Source of the DNA: Pseudomonas rhizosphaerae
GTDB taxonomy: Bacteria; Pseudomonadota; Gammaproteobacteria; Pseudomonadales; Pseudomonadaceae
Assembly: GCF_000761155.1 (NCBI RefSeq)
Contig: NZ_CP009533.1
Span: forward strand, 4,078,001 to 4,142,000
DNA: 64,000 nucleotides
Reading direction: 5' to 3'
Shown in pieces: positions 16,272 through 28,156 of this stretch. A program made the translations under genes and the position numbers. The notes under the pieces were generated by a model. The model was not told the origin of the DNA, did not search any database, and saw nothing but the letters and a program-made list of their open reading frames with translations. Position 1 is the stretch's first letter; each line of letters opens with the position of its first letter.

Positions 16272-19200
16272 TTATAGCGATGGATTGCAGGGAGTGCTAT
16301 CCGAAAAATCTGTAAGGCGCATACGAAGAAAGGTCGCGGCGAAGCGGTCGGGGGGCAGGGGGAGGCTGACGAGGTAGCCCTGGATCTGCTCGCAGCCTTC
16401 GCGGGCGAGGAATTGCTGCTGTGCAGCGGTCTCCACGCCTTCGGCGATGACGGTCAGTTGCATGCTGCGGCCCAGGGCGATGATGGCCCGTACGATGGCG
16501 GCATCGTGGGGGTCGTCGGGCAGGCCGCGGACGAAGGACTGGTCGATCTTGAGAATGTCCAGCGGTAGGCGCTTGAGGTAGCTCAGTGACGAGTATCCGG
16601 TGCCGAAGTCGTCGATGGCCAGCTGCACGCCCAGGCGCTTGAGCTGGTGCAGCACCACCAAGGCTTCCTCGGTCTGGCTCATGATGAAGTTTTCGGTGAT
16701 CTCCAGCTGCAACGACTGCGGGCGCAGATCGCTGTCGGCCAGAAGGCTCTCGATGCGCTTGAGCAGGTTGGGTTGGCGCAACTGGGCGCCGGCCAAGTTG
16801 ACCGACAGCGGACCGAACTCGTGGTACAGCCGTTTCCACTCGCGCATCTGCCGGCAGGCCTGCTCCAGCACCCAGTCGCCGAGCTGCAGGATCATGCCGT
16901 TCTCTTCAGCCAGCGGAATGAATTGCTCGGGCGGCACGTCGCCGAAATTGGGGTGCTTCCAGCGGATCAGCGCTTCGGCGCCGACCAGGCGATCCGAGTC
17001 GATGCTGAATTTGGGCTGGTAGCTGAGGCTCAGCTCGTCGCGCTCAATGGCTCGGCGCAGCTCGTGTTCCAGGGCGATGCGCGTGGTTGCCTGGGTGGTG
17101 AGGTCGCGGGTGTAGCTCTCCACACGGTTGCGGCCCTTGGCCTTGGAGCGGTACATGGCCGCATCGGCGTTCTTCACCAAGGTGGCGACATCGCTGCCGT
17201 CCTGGGGGTACAGGCTGGTGCCGATGCTGGCGCTGGTGAAGAACTCATGGTCGCCGGCCTGGAAGGGCGCGGCGAAGCAGGCCAGCACCTTGGCGGCGAT
17301 ATGCTCCGCATCGCTGGCCTGAGCCAGGCCCGGCAGCAGAATGATGAACTCGTCGCCGCCCAGGCGCGCCACGGTGTCGATGTCGCGTACCTGCTCCTTG
17401 AGGCGCTGGGCGATGCCCTTGAGCAGCAGATCGCCAACGGGGTGGCCCAGGCTGTCGTTGATGTGCTTGAAGCGGTCGAGGTCCAGGAACAGCACTGCGC
17501 CCTGGCCGCCAGTATCGCTCTGGTTGGCCAGGGCGGCGGCCAGCCGGCTTTCGAACAGGGTGCGGTTGGGCAGGCCGGTCAGGGGGTCGTGGTGCGCCTG
17601 ATAGTCCAGCCGCGCCTGGGCGTGCTTGAGGCTGGAAATGTCGGCGAACACGGCGACGAAATGGGTGATCGCTTCTTCGCTGTTGCGCACCGAGCTGATG
17701 GTCAGCCAGCTGGGGTACAGCTCGCCGTTCTTGCGCCGGTTGCAGATCTCGCCCTGCCAATGCCCCTCGGCGGCCAGGCGATGCCACATGGCGATGTAGA
17801 ACGCACTGTCGTGCTGGCCCGAGGCGAGCAGGCGCGGGGTCTGGCCCAGCACCTCTTGCTCGGAGAAACCGGTGATCTCGGTGAAGGCGCGATTGACCAT
17901 GCTGATGCGTTGCTGGGTGTCGGTGATCAGCACTCCTTCGGCGGTGCTCTCGAACACCGTCGCCGCCAGCACCAGCTTGTGCTGCATCTGGTGGCGCTCG
18001 GTGATGTCCCGGACGATCGTCAGCATGCAGGCGTCGCCACCGATCGGCAACGGACGCACCGACACTTCACACAGAAGCACTTGACCATCGATGCGCCGGA
18101 CGCGGCAAGCGAAGTCGCGGACGAAGCCTTGGCGCTGAAGCTTTTCCAGCAGGCGCTTGCGCTCATTGGGGTCGGCCCAGATGCCCAGTTCGAGGGTCGA
18201 ACGATCCAGCGACGTCTTGCTCTTGTGGCCGGTCATGATGCTGAAGCCTTCATTGACCTCGATCAGCAGTCCGTCGCTCTGACGGGTCAGCAACATGCCG
18301 TCGGGCGACGCGTGGAACGCCTTGGCGAACTTCTCCTCGGAAATCTGCAGGCGTTGCTGGGTCTGCTTGAGCTCGCTGATGTCGCGCACCACCACGACCA
18401 TGGCCGCCGTGGTTTCCAGCTGGAGCGGCTCGGCCGAGAGCAGCCCGGTGAAGCGCTGGCCGTTGTCGCGGCGGAAGGTCATCTCGAGGTTGCGCACGCT
18501 GCCGCCCTGCAAGCGCTTGAGCAGTCGCGGCGCGACGCCGTCCACGCCCCAGATATCGAGCTCGGCTGCGCGCCGCCCGACCACCTGCGCCGCCTTGAGG
18601 CCGATCTGCTCTTCGAAGGCTTCGTTGACCTCCAGCAGGCAGCCGTCGCTGAGCCGTGCGATGACCAGAATGTCGGGGCACTGGCGGAACACCGAAGCGA
18701 ATTTCTGCTCGGACAGGCGCTGGGCTTCTTCGATCTTCTTGGTTTCGCTGATATCGATCATCAGGCCGCGCATCACTGGGCGCAGGTCGTGCTTGATCAG
18801 GCTGACGATGTCGCGCACCCACAGGCTGCGCCCGTCGGCGGTGATTACGCGGTATTCAAGGACATGCCCTACGCCTGCGGCGGTCTGCTCCGCACAATAG
18901 TCCCGTGCCCAGCGGGCGTCCTCCGGGTGCAGGATGCTCAGCCAGAAGCCAGGCTCCAGCCAACGTTGCAACGGGTAGCCAAGCAAGGCCTCGGCATGGG
19001 GCGAGACATAACTGTAGGTGTAGTCGGTGGTGTCGGCTTCCCAGGCGATGGCAGACAAGCTCTCCACCAGGCCACGATAGTGGTACTCGCTGCTGCGCAG
19101 CTCATGCTCCAGGGCGATGCGCTGGGTGATCTCCGACGTCAGGCGACGGTTGATGCGGATCACCACGCCCAGGGCTATCACCAGCATGACCAGGCCTGGC

Positions 19201-19442
19201 AGACCGTAGAGCAGGATGCTGTACCAGTCGCGGGTAGGCGCAGCCTCGACCGAGGTAGCCTCGCTGGTGGTCAATGCGCGGCCGTTCGTCGAAGCAGCCG
19301 ACACAGGACGAGCGTCGGCCACATCCGCATGCAATGACGTGCGTTCAGGTTGCCCAGGCGGGTAACCCGCAGGAAGAAGGGTGTCGGCGATGGCTGGCCC
19401 GGCGAGCGAAATCAGCAGGACAAGTGCCGGCAGTCGATGCAT
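16272..19442 (-). CDS. Membrane-associated four-PAS GGDEF-EAL protein (c-di-GMP turnover)
   Basis: About 1,056 residues from the preferred start MHRLPALVLLISLAGPAIA, a signal peptide with GAGG 6 nt upstream; the frame is open to 19541. A second hydrophobic segment (ILLYGLPGLVMLVIALGVVI) anchors it. Four PAS domains follow in tandem, recognisable at SLSAIAWEADT, FRQCPDILVIARL, FHASPDGMLLTRQ and FESTAEGVLITDT. The GGDEF domain has RLGGDEFIILL, an intact diguanylate cyclase signature. The EAL domain has GAEALIRWKHP, IDDFGTGYSSL and AEGVET, an intact phosphodiesterase set. Both activities could be present; the PAS ligand is unknown. No periplasmic sensor of note lies between the signal peptide and the membrane helix. 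Confidence 0.92.
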   Translation of the reverse strand: MHRLPALVLLISLAGPAIADTLLPAGYPPGQPERTSLHADVADARPVSAASTNGRALTTSEATSVEAAPTRDWYSILLYGLPGLVMLVIALGVVIRINRRLTSEITQRIALEHELRSSEYHYRGLVESLSAIAWEADTTDYTYSYVSPHAEALLGYPLQRWLEPGFWLSILHPEDARWARDYCAEQTAAGVGHVLEYRVITADGRSLWVRDIVSLIKHDLRPVMRGLMIDISETKKIEEAQRLSEQKFASVFRQCPDILVIARLSDGCLLEVNEAFEEQIGLKAAQVVGRRAAELDIWGVDGVAPRLLKRLQGGSVRNLEMTFRRDNGQRFTGLLSAEPLQLETTAAMVVVVRDISELKQTQQRLQISEEKFAKAFHASPDGMLLTRQSDGLLIEVNEGFSIMTGHKSKTSLDRSTLELGIWADPNERKRLLEKLQRQGFVRDFACRVRRIDGQVLLCEVSVRPLPIGGDACMLTIVRDITERHQMQHKLVLAATVFESTAEGVLITDTQQRISMVNRAFTEITGFSEQEVLGQTPRLLASGQHDSAFYIAMWHRLAAEGHWQGEICNRRKNGELYPSWLTISSVRNSEEAITHFVAVFADISSLKHAQARLDYQAHHDPLTGLPNRTLFESRLAAALANQSDTGGQGAVLFLDLDRFKHINDSLGHPVGDLLLKGIAQRLKEQVRDIDTVARLGGDEFIILLPGLAQASDAEHIAAKVLACFAAPFQAGDHEFFTSASIGTSLYPQDGSDVATLVKNADAAMYRSKAKGRNRVESYTRDLTTQATTRIALEHELRRAIERDELSLSYQPKFSIDSDRLVGAEALIRWKHPNFGDVPPEQFIPLAEENGMILQLGDWVLEQACRQMREWKRLYHEFGPLSVNLAGAQLRQPNLLKRIESLLADSDLRPQSLQLEITENFIMSQTEEALVVLHQLKRLGVQLAIDDFGTGYSSLSYLKRLPLDILKIDQSFVRGLPDDPHDAAIVRAIIALGRSMQLTVIAEGVETAAQQQFLAREGCEQIQGYLVSLPLPPDRFAATFLRMRLTDFSDSTPCNPSL

Positions 19443-19546
19443 GGCAGCCTCGTTGGACCAGCGCAAGAAGGGCCAGTGTAGTCGGGCGCGACGGCCATCG
19501 GGAAGAGGGGGGACTAACAAACTTTCAGGCCATCGATCCATGATGC

Positions 19547-19572
19547 AAAACCCCCGACAGGGCCGGGGGTTC
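19547..19572 (-). terminator. Rho-independent terminator of the rpsU-dnaG-rpoD operon
   Basis: On the minus strand an ACCCCCGGC...TCGGGGGT hairpin is followed by TTTT, about 25 bp beyond the rpoD stop. The matching A-run on the plus strand is at 19547-19550. Confidence 0.8.
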
Positions 19573-19594
19573 TGGTGGTGCTCGTCGATGAAGC

Positions 19595-21439
<1,845 letters not shown>

Positions 21440-21506
21440 AACACCCTATCCACTGAAGGTCTTGGCGGGCAAAAAACAAGCCGAGGATTATACCCGAGCT
21501 AGGACC

Positions 21507-23480
21507 TCACGCGCCAGTTGAGGTCGGGGTTTGTGCGTGAACATTGCGGCTGAGAAGCTCGCGCAGTTGATTCTTTTCTTCTGCGCTCAGTTCACTCTGT
21601 CTTGATTTTCTGAGCAAATGCTCGAGACAACGCTCGCGTTGGCGAGCGGACAAGCTAGTTATAGTGTCGAAAAACTGTTGTTCAAGGTTATCGGCATCGA
21701 TCAGCCATTCTTTCTCGGCCAGTGCCCGCAGCAATTTGCCCTGTTCGGTGCCGTGCCAGCGTGCGATCAACTGCAGTGAGCGTAGCTTGGGATTCTTCTG
21801 CAGGGCTTCGAGCAGTGCCACCAGCAACTGCGCATGCAGCTGTTCTTCGTCGGCAAAGTGGCTGACGTCCTCGACCTTCTCCGCCAATTGCGGGTAGTGC
21901 AGCAAGGTGCGCAGCGCGCTCAGCGTGGGCGGCTCGACCGTTACCGGTGTCCGCGGCTGCGGGCGCGGCTCGAAATCGCGCTTGCCCTTGCCTTTCCACG
22001 GCTTGTCTTCCCACTTCTTGCCTTCCCACTTTTTGCCGGGGGACGTAGCCGATGTCCATTGTTGCTGTGGTTCGAAGGCGGGCGGTGCGTGAAAGTCACT
22101 GAAGTCCGGTGAATAACCGGGCATCGAACCGTAGTCGGCCATCGGATCATGGCTGGGCATGGGCGCCGCGGGAGCGCTTTGCACCAGTTGGCTGACGGCC
22201 TCACCACTCAAACCGGTGATCTGGCTCAGGCGGTTGCGCATCAAGGTACGCAGATTGGCGCCCGGCACCTTGTCGATCAGCGGCGCGGCCAGTGTCGCCA
22301 TGTGCGCCTTGCCTTCGAGCGAGCGCGGGTCGGCCTCTTCGGTCAGTTGCTGGAAAAAATAATCGGCCAGCGGCTGTGCATGTTGATTGATGCGGGCCCG
22401 GAAAGCGTCGGTGCCTTCGGAGCGCACCAGGGTGTCCGGGTCTTCGCCTTCGGGCAGGAACAGGAAACGCGCCTTGCGCCCATCCTGCAGGCTCGGCAAC
22501 GCGGCCTCCAGCGCGCGCCAGGCAGCGTTGCGGCCTGCCTGGTCGCCGTCGAAGCAGAACAGCACGCTGGGCACCACGCGGAACAGGCGTTTGAGGTGCT
22601 CCTCGCTGGTGGCTGTGCCCAGGGTCGCGACGGCGTTGCGCAGGCCTTGCTGGGCCAGGGCGATGACGTCCATGTAGCCCTCGACGACGATGATCTCGTC
22701 CAGGTTGCGGTTGTGCTTGCGCGCCTCGTACAGGCCGTACAGTTCCTGGCCCTTGTGGAACACCGGGGTTTCCGGCGAATTCAGGTACTTGGGCTTGTCG
22801 TCGCCCAGCACCCGGCCACCGAAGGCGATGACGCGTCCGCGGCTGTCGCGGATGGGAAACATCACACGGTCGCGGAAACGGTCGTAGCGCTTGCCCGAAT
22901 CGGCGTTTTCCACCAGCAGGCCGGCATCGATCATGGCCTTCTGCTGCAGGCTGTCGCTGCTCAAATGCTTGAACAGGTTGTCCCAGCCGGGCGGTGCGAA
23001 GCCCAGGCCGAAATCGCGCGCGATTTCGCCGGACAGGCCGCGGCCCTTGAGGTAGTCGACCGCCGCCCGGCGTTGCGGATGGCCCTTGAGCGCCAGGCGA
23101 TAAAACTCCGCAGCGGCTTCCAGTAATGGGTACAGCGGCGAGTCGGTGGGCTGGCGCGGTTTGCTGTTGCGCCCGCTGTCTTCGCGCGGCACTTCCATGC
23201 CGGCAGCCTTGGCCAGTTCCTCGACGGCCTGGGGAAAGTCCAGGTTGTCGTGGTCCATGATGAAGCCAAGGGCGTTGCCACCGGCGCCGCAGCCGAAACA
23301 GTAATAGAACTGCTTGTCGGGGCTGACGCTGAAAGAGGGGGTCTTTTCCTTGTGGAAAGGGCAGCAGGCCGTGTAGTTCTTGCCGGCTTTCTTCATTTGC
23401 AGACGCGACTGCACCACATCGACGATGTCGGTGCGGTTGAGCAGGTCGTCGATGAAGCCTTGGGGAATCAGCCCGGCCAT
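21507..23480 (-). CDS. dnaG: DNA primase
   Basis: 657 residues. The CHC2 zinc ribbon is CPFHKEKTPS with C40, H43, C61 and C64. The RNA-polymerase-like core has DRVMFPIRD. The TOPRIM domain has VVEGYMDVIAL, FDGDQAGRN and GEDPDTLVR. The C-terminal DnaB-interacting domain is present. The linker between TOPRIM and the C-terminal domain (about residues 430-520) is long and contains a WEGKKWEDKPWKGKGK stretch of short W-K-G repeats. It lays RNA primers at the replication fork. It lies in the macromolecular-synthesis operon between rpsU and rpoD. It is a handy comparison for the primase module of the island protein at 7-14.5 kb. Confidence 0.98.
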   Translation of the reverse strand: MAGLIPQGFIDDLLNRTDIVDVVQSRLQMKKAGKNYTACCPFHKEKTPSFSVSPDKQFYYCFGCGAGGNALGFIMDHDNLDFPQAVEELAKAAGMEVPREDSGRNSKPRQPTDSPLYPLLEAAAEFYRLALKGHPQRRAAVDYLKGRGLSGEIARDFGLGFAPPGWDNLFKHLSSDSLQQKAMIDAGLLVENADSGKRYDRFRDRVMFPIRDSRGRVIAFGGRVLGDDKPKYLNSPETPVFHKGQELYGLYEARKHNRNLDEIIVVEGYMDVIALAQQGLRNAVATLGTATSEEHLKRLFRVVPSVLFCFDGDQAGRNAAWRALEAALPSLQDGRKARFLFLPEGEDPDTLVRSEGTDAFRARINQHAQPLADYFFQQLTEEADPRSLEGKAHMATLAAPLIDKVPGANLRTLMRNRLSQITGLSGEAVSQLVQSAPAAPMPSHDPMADYGSMPGYSPDFSDFHAPPAFEPQQQWTSATSPGKKWEGKKWEDKPWKGKGKRDFEPRPQPRTPVTVEPPTLSALRTLLHYPQLAEKVEDVSHFADEEQLHAQLLVALLEALQKNPKLRSLQLIARWHGTEQGKLLRALAEKEWLIDADNLEQQFFDTITSLSARQRERCLEHLLRKSRQSELSAEEKNQLRELLSRNVHAQTPTSTGA

Positions 23481-23787
23481 GGCGTTCTCTTTATCAGCAG
23501 CCCAGGAGCGGAAGTGTACCCATTGGAAATCGGTCTGGCAGGTTTTGTAGCGCAGATTTCTATGTCGGAAACGTCTGTACGTTCAACGGCGCCTGTGGCG
23601 GCAGTCGAAGGAAGGCGTGGCCAACGGAATAAGTGTGCTCGTCTGCAGCCTTGCAAGGCTCGTCAGAATGACGTGCACGACCTGGCAATGAAGCCAGTTC
23701 TGACGGTTGAGGCGGGGTACTGCGGCAACTGCCGGCAGCCCGGCTTTGGGCCGGGCAAGGCAGAAGCTTGCAACGAATGTCTGTGTA
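23481..23787. other. rpsU-dnaG intergenic region with hairpin
   Basis: About 307 bp with no supported gene. A GCCCGGC...GCCGGGC stem-loop lies at 23738-23756, some 30 nt beyond the rpsU stop on the minus strand, without a following T-run. In other gamma-proteobacteria a partial terminator here lowers dnaG relative to rpsU, and this hairpin could do the same. Confidence 0.45.
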
Positions 23788-24003
23788 TTAGTACAGACGA
23801 ACGGCGCGGCGCTGTTCGCGCTGGACTTTCTTGGCGTGACGTTTAACAGCGGCTGCTGCCTTGCGCTTACGCTCCGAAGTCGGCTTCTCGTAAAATTCGC
23901 GGCTACGAACTTCAGCCAGTACACCGGCTTTTTCGCAGGAGCGCTTGAAACGACGCAGAGCTACGTCGAAGGGTTCGTTCTCTTTAACTTTGACGGCTGG
24001 CAT
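23788..24003 (-). CDS. rpsU: 30S ribosomal protein bS21
   Basis: 71 residues, full length and typical: [27 protein letters not shown] at the N-terminus and a very basic C-terminal half ([22 protein letters not shown]). It is the last small-subunit protein added near the anti-Shine-Dalgarno helix and is needed for initiation on normal messages. It is the first gene of the rpsU-dnaG-rpoD operon. The divergent tsaD lies about 200 bp away, and the shared gap contains an inverted repeat TAAGGGTT...AACCCTTA at 24074-24098 that may belong to one of the two promoters. Confidence 0.98.
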
Positions 24004-24199
24004 CCAGAGCTACCTTCATTCATTACCGGGGTCGACATCTCATGGCAAAAGCGCGCATAAGTACGTCGGTTTTTAAGGGTTGCGGATGTTAACCCTTACC
24101 CAGCAGGAATGCAAAGCCTCTGATCGAAAAGCGCTGGTCGGTGCCTTGCTCGACGACTATCATGCGCGCCTTCGAATAGAGCTCCACAAGGCCTGGGCC

Positions 24200-25225
24200 A
24201 TGCTAGTACTGGGATTGGAAACGTCCTGCGACGAAACCGGTGTCGCATTATACGACAGTGAACGCGGCCTGCTGGCCGACGCACTGTTCAGCCAGATCGA
24301 CCTGCACCGCGCCTACGGCGGAGTGGTGCCCGAGCTTGCCTCGCGCGACCACGTCAAGCGCATGCTGCCGCTGATCCGCCAGGTGCTGGCCGAGGCCGAC
24401 TGCGCGGCGACCGAGATCGACGCCATCGCCTATACGGCCGGCCCCGGCCTGGTCGGGGCGCTGCTGGTCGGCGCGTCCTGTGCGCAGGCACTGGCATTCG
24501 CCTGGGACATACCGGCCCTGGGCGTGCACCACATGGAAGGCCATCTGCTGGCACCCATGCTGGAAGAACAGCCGCCGCAGTTTCCGTTCGTCGCCTTGCT
24601 GGTGTCCGGCGGCCATACGCAGCTGGTGCAGGTCGATGGCATCGGCCAATACGCTTTGCTCGGTGAAACGCTGGACGATGCGGCCGGAGAAGCTTTCGAC
24701 AAGACCGCCAAGCTGATCGGTCTGAATTACCCGGGCGGCCCTGAAATAGCTCGCCTGGCCAAACAGGGCGTGGCGGGGCGTTTCACCTTCCCGCGGCCGA
24801 TGTGCGACCGCCCCGGTCTGGATTTCAGCTTCAGTGGCTTGAAGACCTTCGCCCTCAACACCTGGCAGCAGTGCCGCAGCGCCGGCGACGACGGCGAGCA
24901 GACCCGCTGCGACATCTCCCTGGCTTTCGAACAGGCGGTGGTCGATACGTTGACCTACAAGTGCCGTCGAGCCTTGAAGCAGACCGGCCTCAAGCGCCTG
25001 GTGATCGCCGGCGGGGTGAGTGCCAACCAATCGTTGCGCCAGGGCTTGGAAAAGATGCTGGGCGAGCTGGGCGGCAATGTCTATTACGCCCGTCCGCAGT
25101 TCTGTACCGATAACGGCGCGATGATCGCCTATGCAGGTTGTCAGCGTTTGCTGGCCGGGCAGCAGGAAACTCTGGCCATCAGTGTCCAGGCCCGGTGGCC
25201 GATGGAGCAATTGCCGGCGCTGTGA
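24200..25225 (+). CDS. tsaD: tRNA N6-threonylcarbamoyladenosine transferase subunit
   Basis: 341 residues from [17 protein letters not shown], the canonical N-terminus. The frame is open to 24080, but the extra residues are not family-like. Metal ligands H111 and H115 are visible in HHMEGH, and the ASKH/HSP70-like ATP-binding segments include VSGGHTQL and [10 protein letters not shown]. With TsaB, TsaC and TsaE it makes t6A37 on tRNAs reading ANN codons. It is divergent from rpsU and convergent with plsY. Confidence 0.96.
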   Translation: MLVLGLETSCDETGVALYDSERGLLADALFSQIDLHRAYGGVVPELASRDHVKRMLPLIRQVLAEADCAATEIDAIAYTAGPGLVGALLVGASCAQALAFAWDIPALGVHHMEGHLLAPMLEEQPPQFPFVALLVSGGHTQLVQVDGIGQYALLGETLDDAAGEAFDKTAKLIGLNYPGGPEIARLAKQGVAGRFTFPRPMCDRPGLDFSFSGLKTFALNTWQQCRSAGDDGEQTRCDISLAFEQAVVDTLTYKCRRALKQTGLKRLVIAGGVSANQSLRQGLEKMLGELGGNVYYARPQFCTDNGAMIAYAGCQRLLAGQQETLAISVQARWPMEQLPAL

Positions 25226-25244
25226 GAGCGCTCGGCCAGCTTGT

Positions 25245-25814
25245 TCAGAAGTGACGCTCGCGGCCAGCGAACAGATCGCGCAGGTTGCCGCGGTGGCGCC
25301 AGATGACCAGAATCGTCAGCACGCTCATTGGCAGCAGGGCGTCCGGCCGCTGCCAGGCCAGCAAGGGCAAGGTCAGTGGGGTGGCGATCAGGGCAGCCAA
25401 AGAGCTGGTGCGGGTGAGCCGAAAGGTCAGCGCCCAGGCAATCATCGCCAACAGCGCAGCAGGCGGGTACAGGCCCAGCAACAGGCCCGCCGAGGTGGCC
25501 ACGCCCTTGCCGCCCTTGAAGCGGAAATACAGCGGGAACAGGTGGCCGACCACCGCGCAGAGCCCGATCCAGGCTTGCTGTGCGAGCGTCATCCCCGCTG
25601 CCCCGGCAACCAGTACCGGCAGCAAACCCTTGCACAAGTCGCCGAGCAGAGTGAGGATGGCGAGCTTCTTGCCGGCCAGGCGCAGCATGTTGGTCGCGCC
25701 GGCGTTGCCCGAACCGCTCATTCGCGGGTCGGGCGTGCCCGTCGCGCGGCTGAGCACGATTGCGAAGGACAGCGAGCCGAGCAGGTAGGCGCCCAGCGCC
25801 AGCAACCAGAACAT
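25245..25814 (-). CDS. plsY: Acyl-phosphate:glycerol-3-phosphate acyltransferase
   Basis: 189 residues with five to six hydrophobic segments. The three PlsY signature loops are visible: [12 protein letters not shown], then [11 protein letters not shown], and a third loop near the C-terminus. It acylates glycerol-3-phosphate at position 1 using acyl-phosphate from PlsX, the first membrane step of phospholipid synthesis. The start is the ATG at 25814, just across a short gap from the divergent folB. It converges with tsaD, 19 bp between stops, with no clear terminator. Confidence 0.94.
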   Translation of the reverse strand: MFWLLALGAYLLGSLSFAIVLSRATGTPDPRMSGSGNAGATNMLRLAGKKLAILTLLGDLCKGLLPVLVAGAAGMTLAQQAWIGLCAVVGHLFPLYFRFKGGKGVATSAGLLLGLYPPAALLAMIAWALTFRLTRTSSLAALIATPLTLPLLAWQRPDALLPMSVLTILVIWRHRGNLRDLFAGRERHF

Positions 25815-25890
25815 GCTTATTATTTCCAGATATGGAAATCCTTGATTCTAACGGCGCCTGGCGCCCTTGTCGTGCTGCGGAGTGAAGTGC

Positions 25891-26244
25891 TTGGACAGAG
25901 TGTTTATCGAAGGTCTTGAAGTCGACACGGTGATCGGCGCCTACGATTGGGAACGTGACATTCGTCAGTGCCTGCGCCTTGACCTGGTGTTCGCCTGGGA
26001 CAACCGTCCGGCCGCGGCGGGCGACGACCTGACCTTGGCACTGGATTACGCCACCGTGTCGCAGCGGGTGCAGGCATTTGCCGCCCAGGCTCGCTTCGAG
26101 CTGGTCGAGACCTTCGCCGAGCGCCTTGCCGAGCTGTTGATGAGCGAGTTCGACATTCCCTGGCTGCGGCTCAAGGTCACCAAGCCAGGCGCCGTTGCGG
26201 CGGCGCGGGGCGTCGGCGTGGAGATCGAGCGCGGATGTCGCTGA
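25891..26244 (+). CDS. folB: Dihydroneopterin aldolase
   Basis: 117 residues starting at a TTG (25891), which gives the family-typical MDRVFIEGLEVDTVIGAYDWER; GGAG lies 8 nt upstream. An ATG-type start further upstream (25867) gives a non-homologous MSCCGVKC extension. The active-site region GAYDWER and the C-terminal KVTKPGAV with its catalytic lysine are visible. It cleaves 7,8-dihydroneopterin to 6-hydroxymethyl-dihydropterin in folate synthesis and feeds folK, which overlaps its end by 10 bp. Confidence 0.93.
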   Translation: MDRVFIEGLEVDTVIGAYDWERDIRQCLRLDLVFAWDNRPAAAGDDLTLALDYATVSQRVQAFAAQARFELVETFAERLAELLMSEFDIPWLRLKVTKPGAVAAARGVGVEIERGCR

Positions 26245-26750
26245 ATCGAATCTACCTAGGCCTGGGCAGCAACATTGATCGCGAGCGCCATCTGTGCGCA
26301 GGGCTCGATGCGTTGGCCGCCTTCCTCGTGGACATGCGCTGTTCGGCTGTATTCGAAAGTCAGCCAGTGGGCATCAAGAGCGGACCGTTTTTCAATCTGG
26401 TGGTCACGGCGCTGACCGACCTGCCGTTGACGGAGCTGGATCGGCGGTTGAAATTCATCGAGGCCGACAATGGCCGCTATGCCCCGGACCGCAAGGGCCT
26501 GCCGCTGGATATCGACGTGTTGTTGTACGGCGACCTGGTCGGCAACTTCGACGGGCTGATACTGCCGCGTGCCGAAATCCTGAAAAACGCGTTCGTGTTG
26601 TGGCCATTGGCGTTGATTGCGCCGGAGTTGGTGCATCCGGGTGCAGGTGTGAATCTTGGCCGGCTATGGCGCGAGGCGAGTATCGACCAAGTGTTGGCAC
26701 CTGTCCCCTTCCAATGGCGCGGACAGCAGTTGACGCCTGCCACGCTTTAA
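26235..26750 (+). CDS. folK: 2-amino-4-hydroxy-6-hydroxymethyldihydropteridine pyrophosphokinase
   Basis: 171 residues. The HPPK signatures are GLGSNIDRERHL at the N-terminus and LPLDIDVLLYGD, whose two aspartates bind magnesium. It transfers pyrophosphate from ATP to the folB product, preparing it for dihydropteroate synthase. It overlaps folB by 10 bp, so the two are translationally coupled. The cca gene converges on it across a REP-like palindrome pair. Confidence 0.95.
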   Translation: MSLNRIYLGLGSNIDRERHLCAGLDALAAFLVDMRCSAVFESQPVGIKSGPFFNLVVTALTDLPLTELDRRLKFIEADNGRYAPDRKGLPLDIDVLLYGDLVGNFDGLILPRAEILKNAFVLWPLALIAPELVHPGAGVNLGRLWREASIDQVLAPVPFQWRGQQLTPATL

Positions 26751-26756
26751 ATCGCT

Positions 26757-26846
26757 TGCGCCCTCTTCGCGGGCAGAGACCCGCTCCCACAGGGACGTGT
26801 GATCACTTGTGGGAGCGGGTCTCTGCCCGCGAAGAGGCCCGCAAAG
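26757..26846. repeat. Inverted pair of REP-type palindromes
   Basis: The left half reads CGCCCTCTTCGCGGGCAGAG then ACCCGCTCCCACAG; the right half is its near-exact inverse, ending CTCTGCCCGCGAAGAGG. Arms of about 35 bp flank a short centre. This is the common Pseudomonas putida-type REP sequence in a head-to-head pair (BIME-like), placed between the convergent folK and cca stops. It can form a long hairpin and probably terminates both genes. Confidence 0.85.
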
Positions 26847-26866
26847 CCACCCTCAACCACCCCCAT

Positions 26867-28090
26867 TCAAACCTCCGCCTTGTACTCCTTCAACACCTCC
26901 AACCGCGCCCGCTTCAGCGCCTCACCCAGCGCCTGCCCCTTGAACCCCTGGGCAACCAGCGGCTGAACCGCCACCCCCCGCGCCGCCGCGGCCGCGCCGC
27001 GCAGATAATCCGCCTGGGGGTACTCCCGCGCCTCGAACCCCAACCGTCCGCGCGCATCCATCTCACACGCCATGATGAAATCCTCGAAGCGCTGGGGACG
27101 GCGGTACACGTCGAAATTCTGCAACAGCTCCAGCAACGTCGACGGTTTGAGCTCCAGAGCCCGATGCCCATGGGTGTGGTATTCACCCACCAGCACCGCC
27201 AGTTCCTGGCAATCCCTGGGCACCTTGAAGCGCTCGTTGACCGCCTTGATCAGCTTCACGCCGCGCTGCTCGTGAGCGATATGCCGCGGCCACTCGCTGG
27301 GTCGCGTGGTGCCCTTGCCCAGATCATGCAGCAGGCACGCCCAGCGCACGGCCAGCGGCTGGTCATGGCGCGCGGCCTGCTCCAGCACGCTCAGGGTATG
27401 CACCCCGGTGTCGATCTCCGGGTGATGGGCAGGCGGCTGCGGCACGCCAAAAAGAGCGTCTACCTCGGGCAGCAGTTGCTCCAGCGCTCCACAGTCGCGT
27501 AGCACCTGAATGAACACATGAGGGTGCGCCTCCATCAACGCTCGGGAAATCTCTTTCCAGCTGCGTTCGGCCGTCAGGGCCTGCAACTCGCCCGACTCGC
27601 TCAGCTGGCGCATCAGTTGCAAGGTCGGTTCGGCCACGCGAAAACCCAGCCCGGCGTAGCGGGCAGCGAAGCGTGCAACCCGCAGTACGCGCAGGGGGTC
27701 TTCGATGAAGGCGGGGGAGACGTGCTTGAGCAGGCGGTCGCGCAGGTCCTGCTGACCACCGTAGGGGTCGATGATCCGGCCGTCGTCGTCCTCGGCCATG
27801 GCATTGATGGTCAGGTCGCGCCGCGACAGGTCCTGTTCGAGGGTAACGTCGGGGCTGGCGTGGAACACGAAACCGCCGTAGCCGCGGCCACTCTTGCGCT
27901 CGGTACGCGCCAGGGCATATTCCTCGCCGGTCTGCGGATGCAGAAACACCGGGAAATCGCTGCCGACCGGCCGGTACCCGTCAGCGAGCATTCGTTCCGC
28001 GCTGGCACCCACGACCACGCGATCGATGTCGGTGACAGGTATACCCAGAAGGCGATCGCGCACCGCGCCGCCCACTTCATAGATCTTCAT
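26867..28090 (-). CDS. cca: Multifunctional CCA-adding tRNA nucleotidyltransferase
   Basis: 407 residues from [16 protein letters not shown], preceded by GGAGGTG; the frame is open 12 codons further upstream. The class II nucleotidyltransferase head has GGAVRD and the DxD in [10 protein letters not shown]. The C-terminal HD domain (CLLHDLGKG) gives phosphatase and phosphodiesterase activities in the longer gamma-proteobacterial enzymes. It adds or repairs the CCA end of tRNAs. It is monocistronic and 66 bp downstream of spoVR on the same strand. Confidence 0.95.
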   Translation of the reverse strand: MKIYEVGGAVRDRLLGIPVTDIDRVVVGASAERMLADGYRPVGSDFPVFLHPQTGEEYALARTERKSGRGYGGFVFHASPDVTLEQDLSRRDLTINAMAEDDDGRIIDPYGGQQDLRDRLLKHVSPAFIEDPLRVLRVARFAARYAGLGFRVAEPTLQLMRQLSESGELQALTAERSWKEISRALMEAHPHVFIQVLRDCGALEQLLPEVDALFGVPQPPAHHPEIDTGVHTLSVLEQAARHDQPLAVRWACLLHDLGKGTTRPSEWPRHIAHEQRGVKLIKAVNERFKVPRDCQELAVLVGEYHTHGHRALELKPSTLLELLQNFDVYRRPQRFEDFIMACEMDARGRLGFEAREYPQADYLRGAAAAARGVAVQPLVAQGFKGQALGEALKRARLEVLKEYKAEV

Positions 28091-28156
28091 TGCAACACCT
28101 CCGATGGCCGCGAAGGATAACACCAAGCCATCGAAGGTTTGCCCAGTGCGCCGGCC

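Noticed and set aside
16647..19337. Long plus-strand ORF of about 896 codons
   Set aside because: It is the antisense frame of the GGDEF-EAL gene. High GC at third positions keeps the opposite frame open; the product has no family-like motifs.
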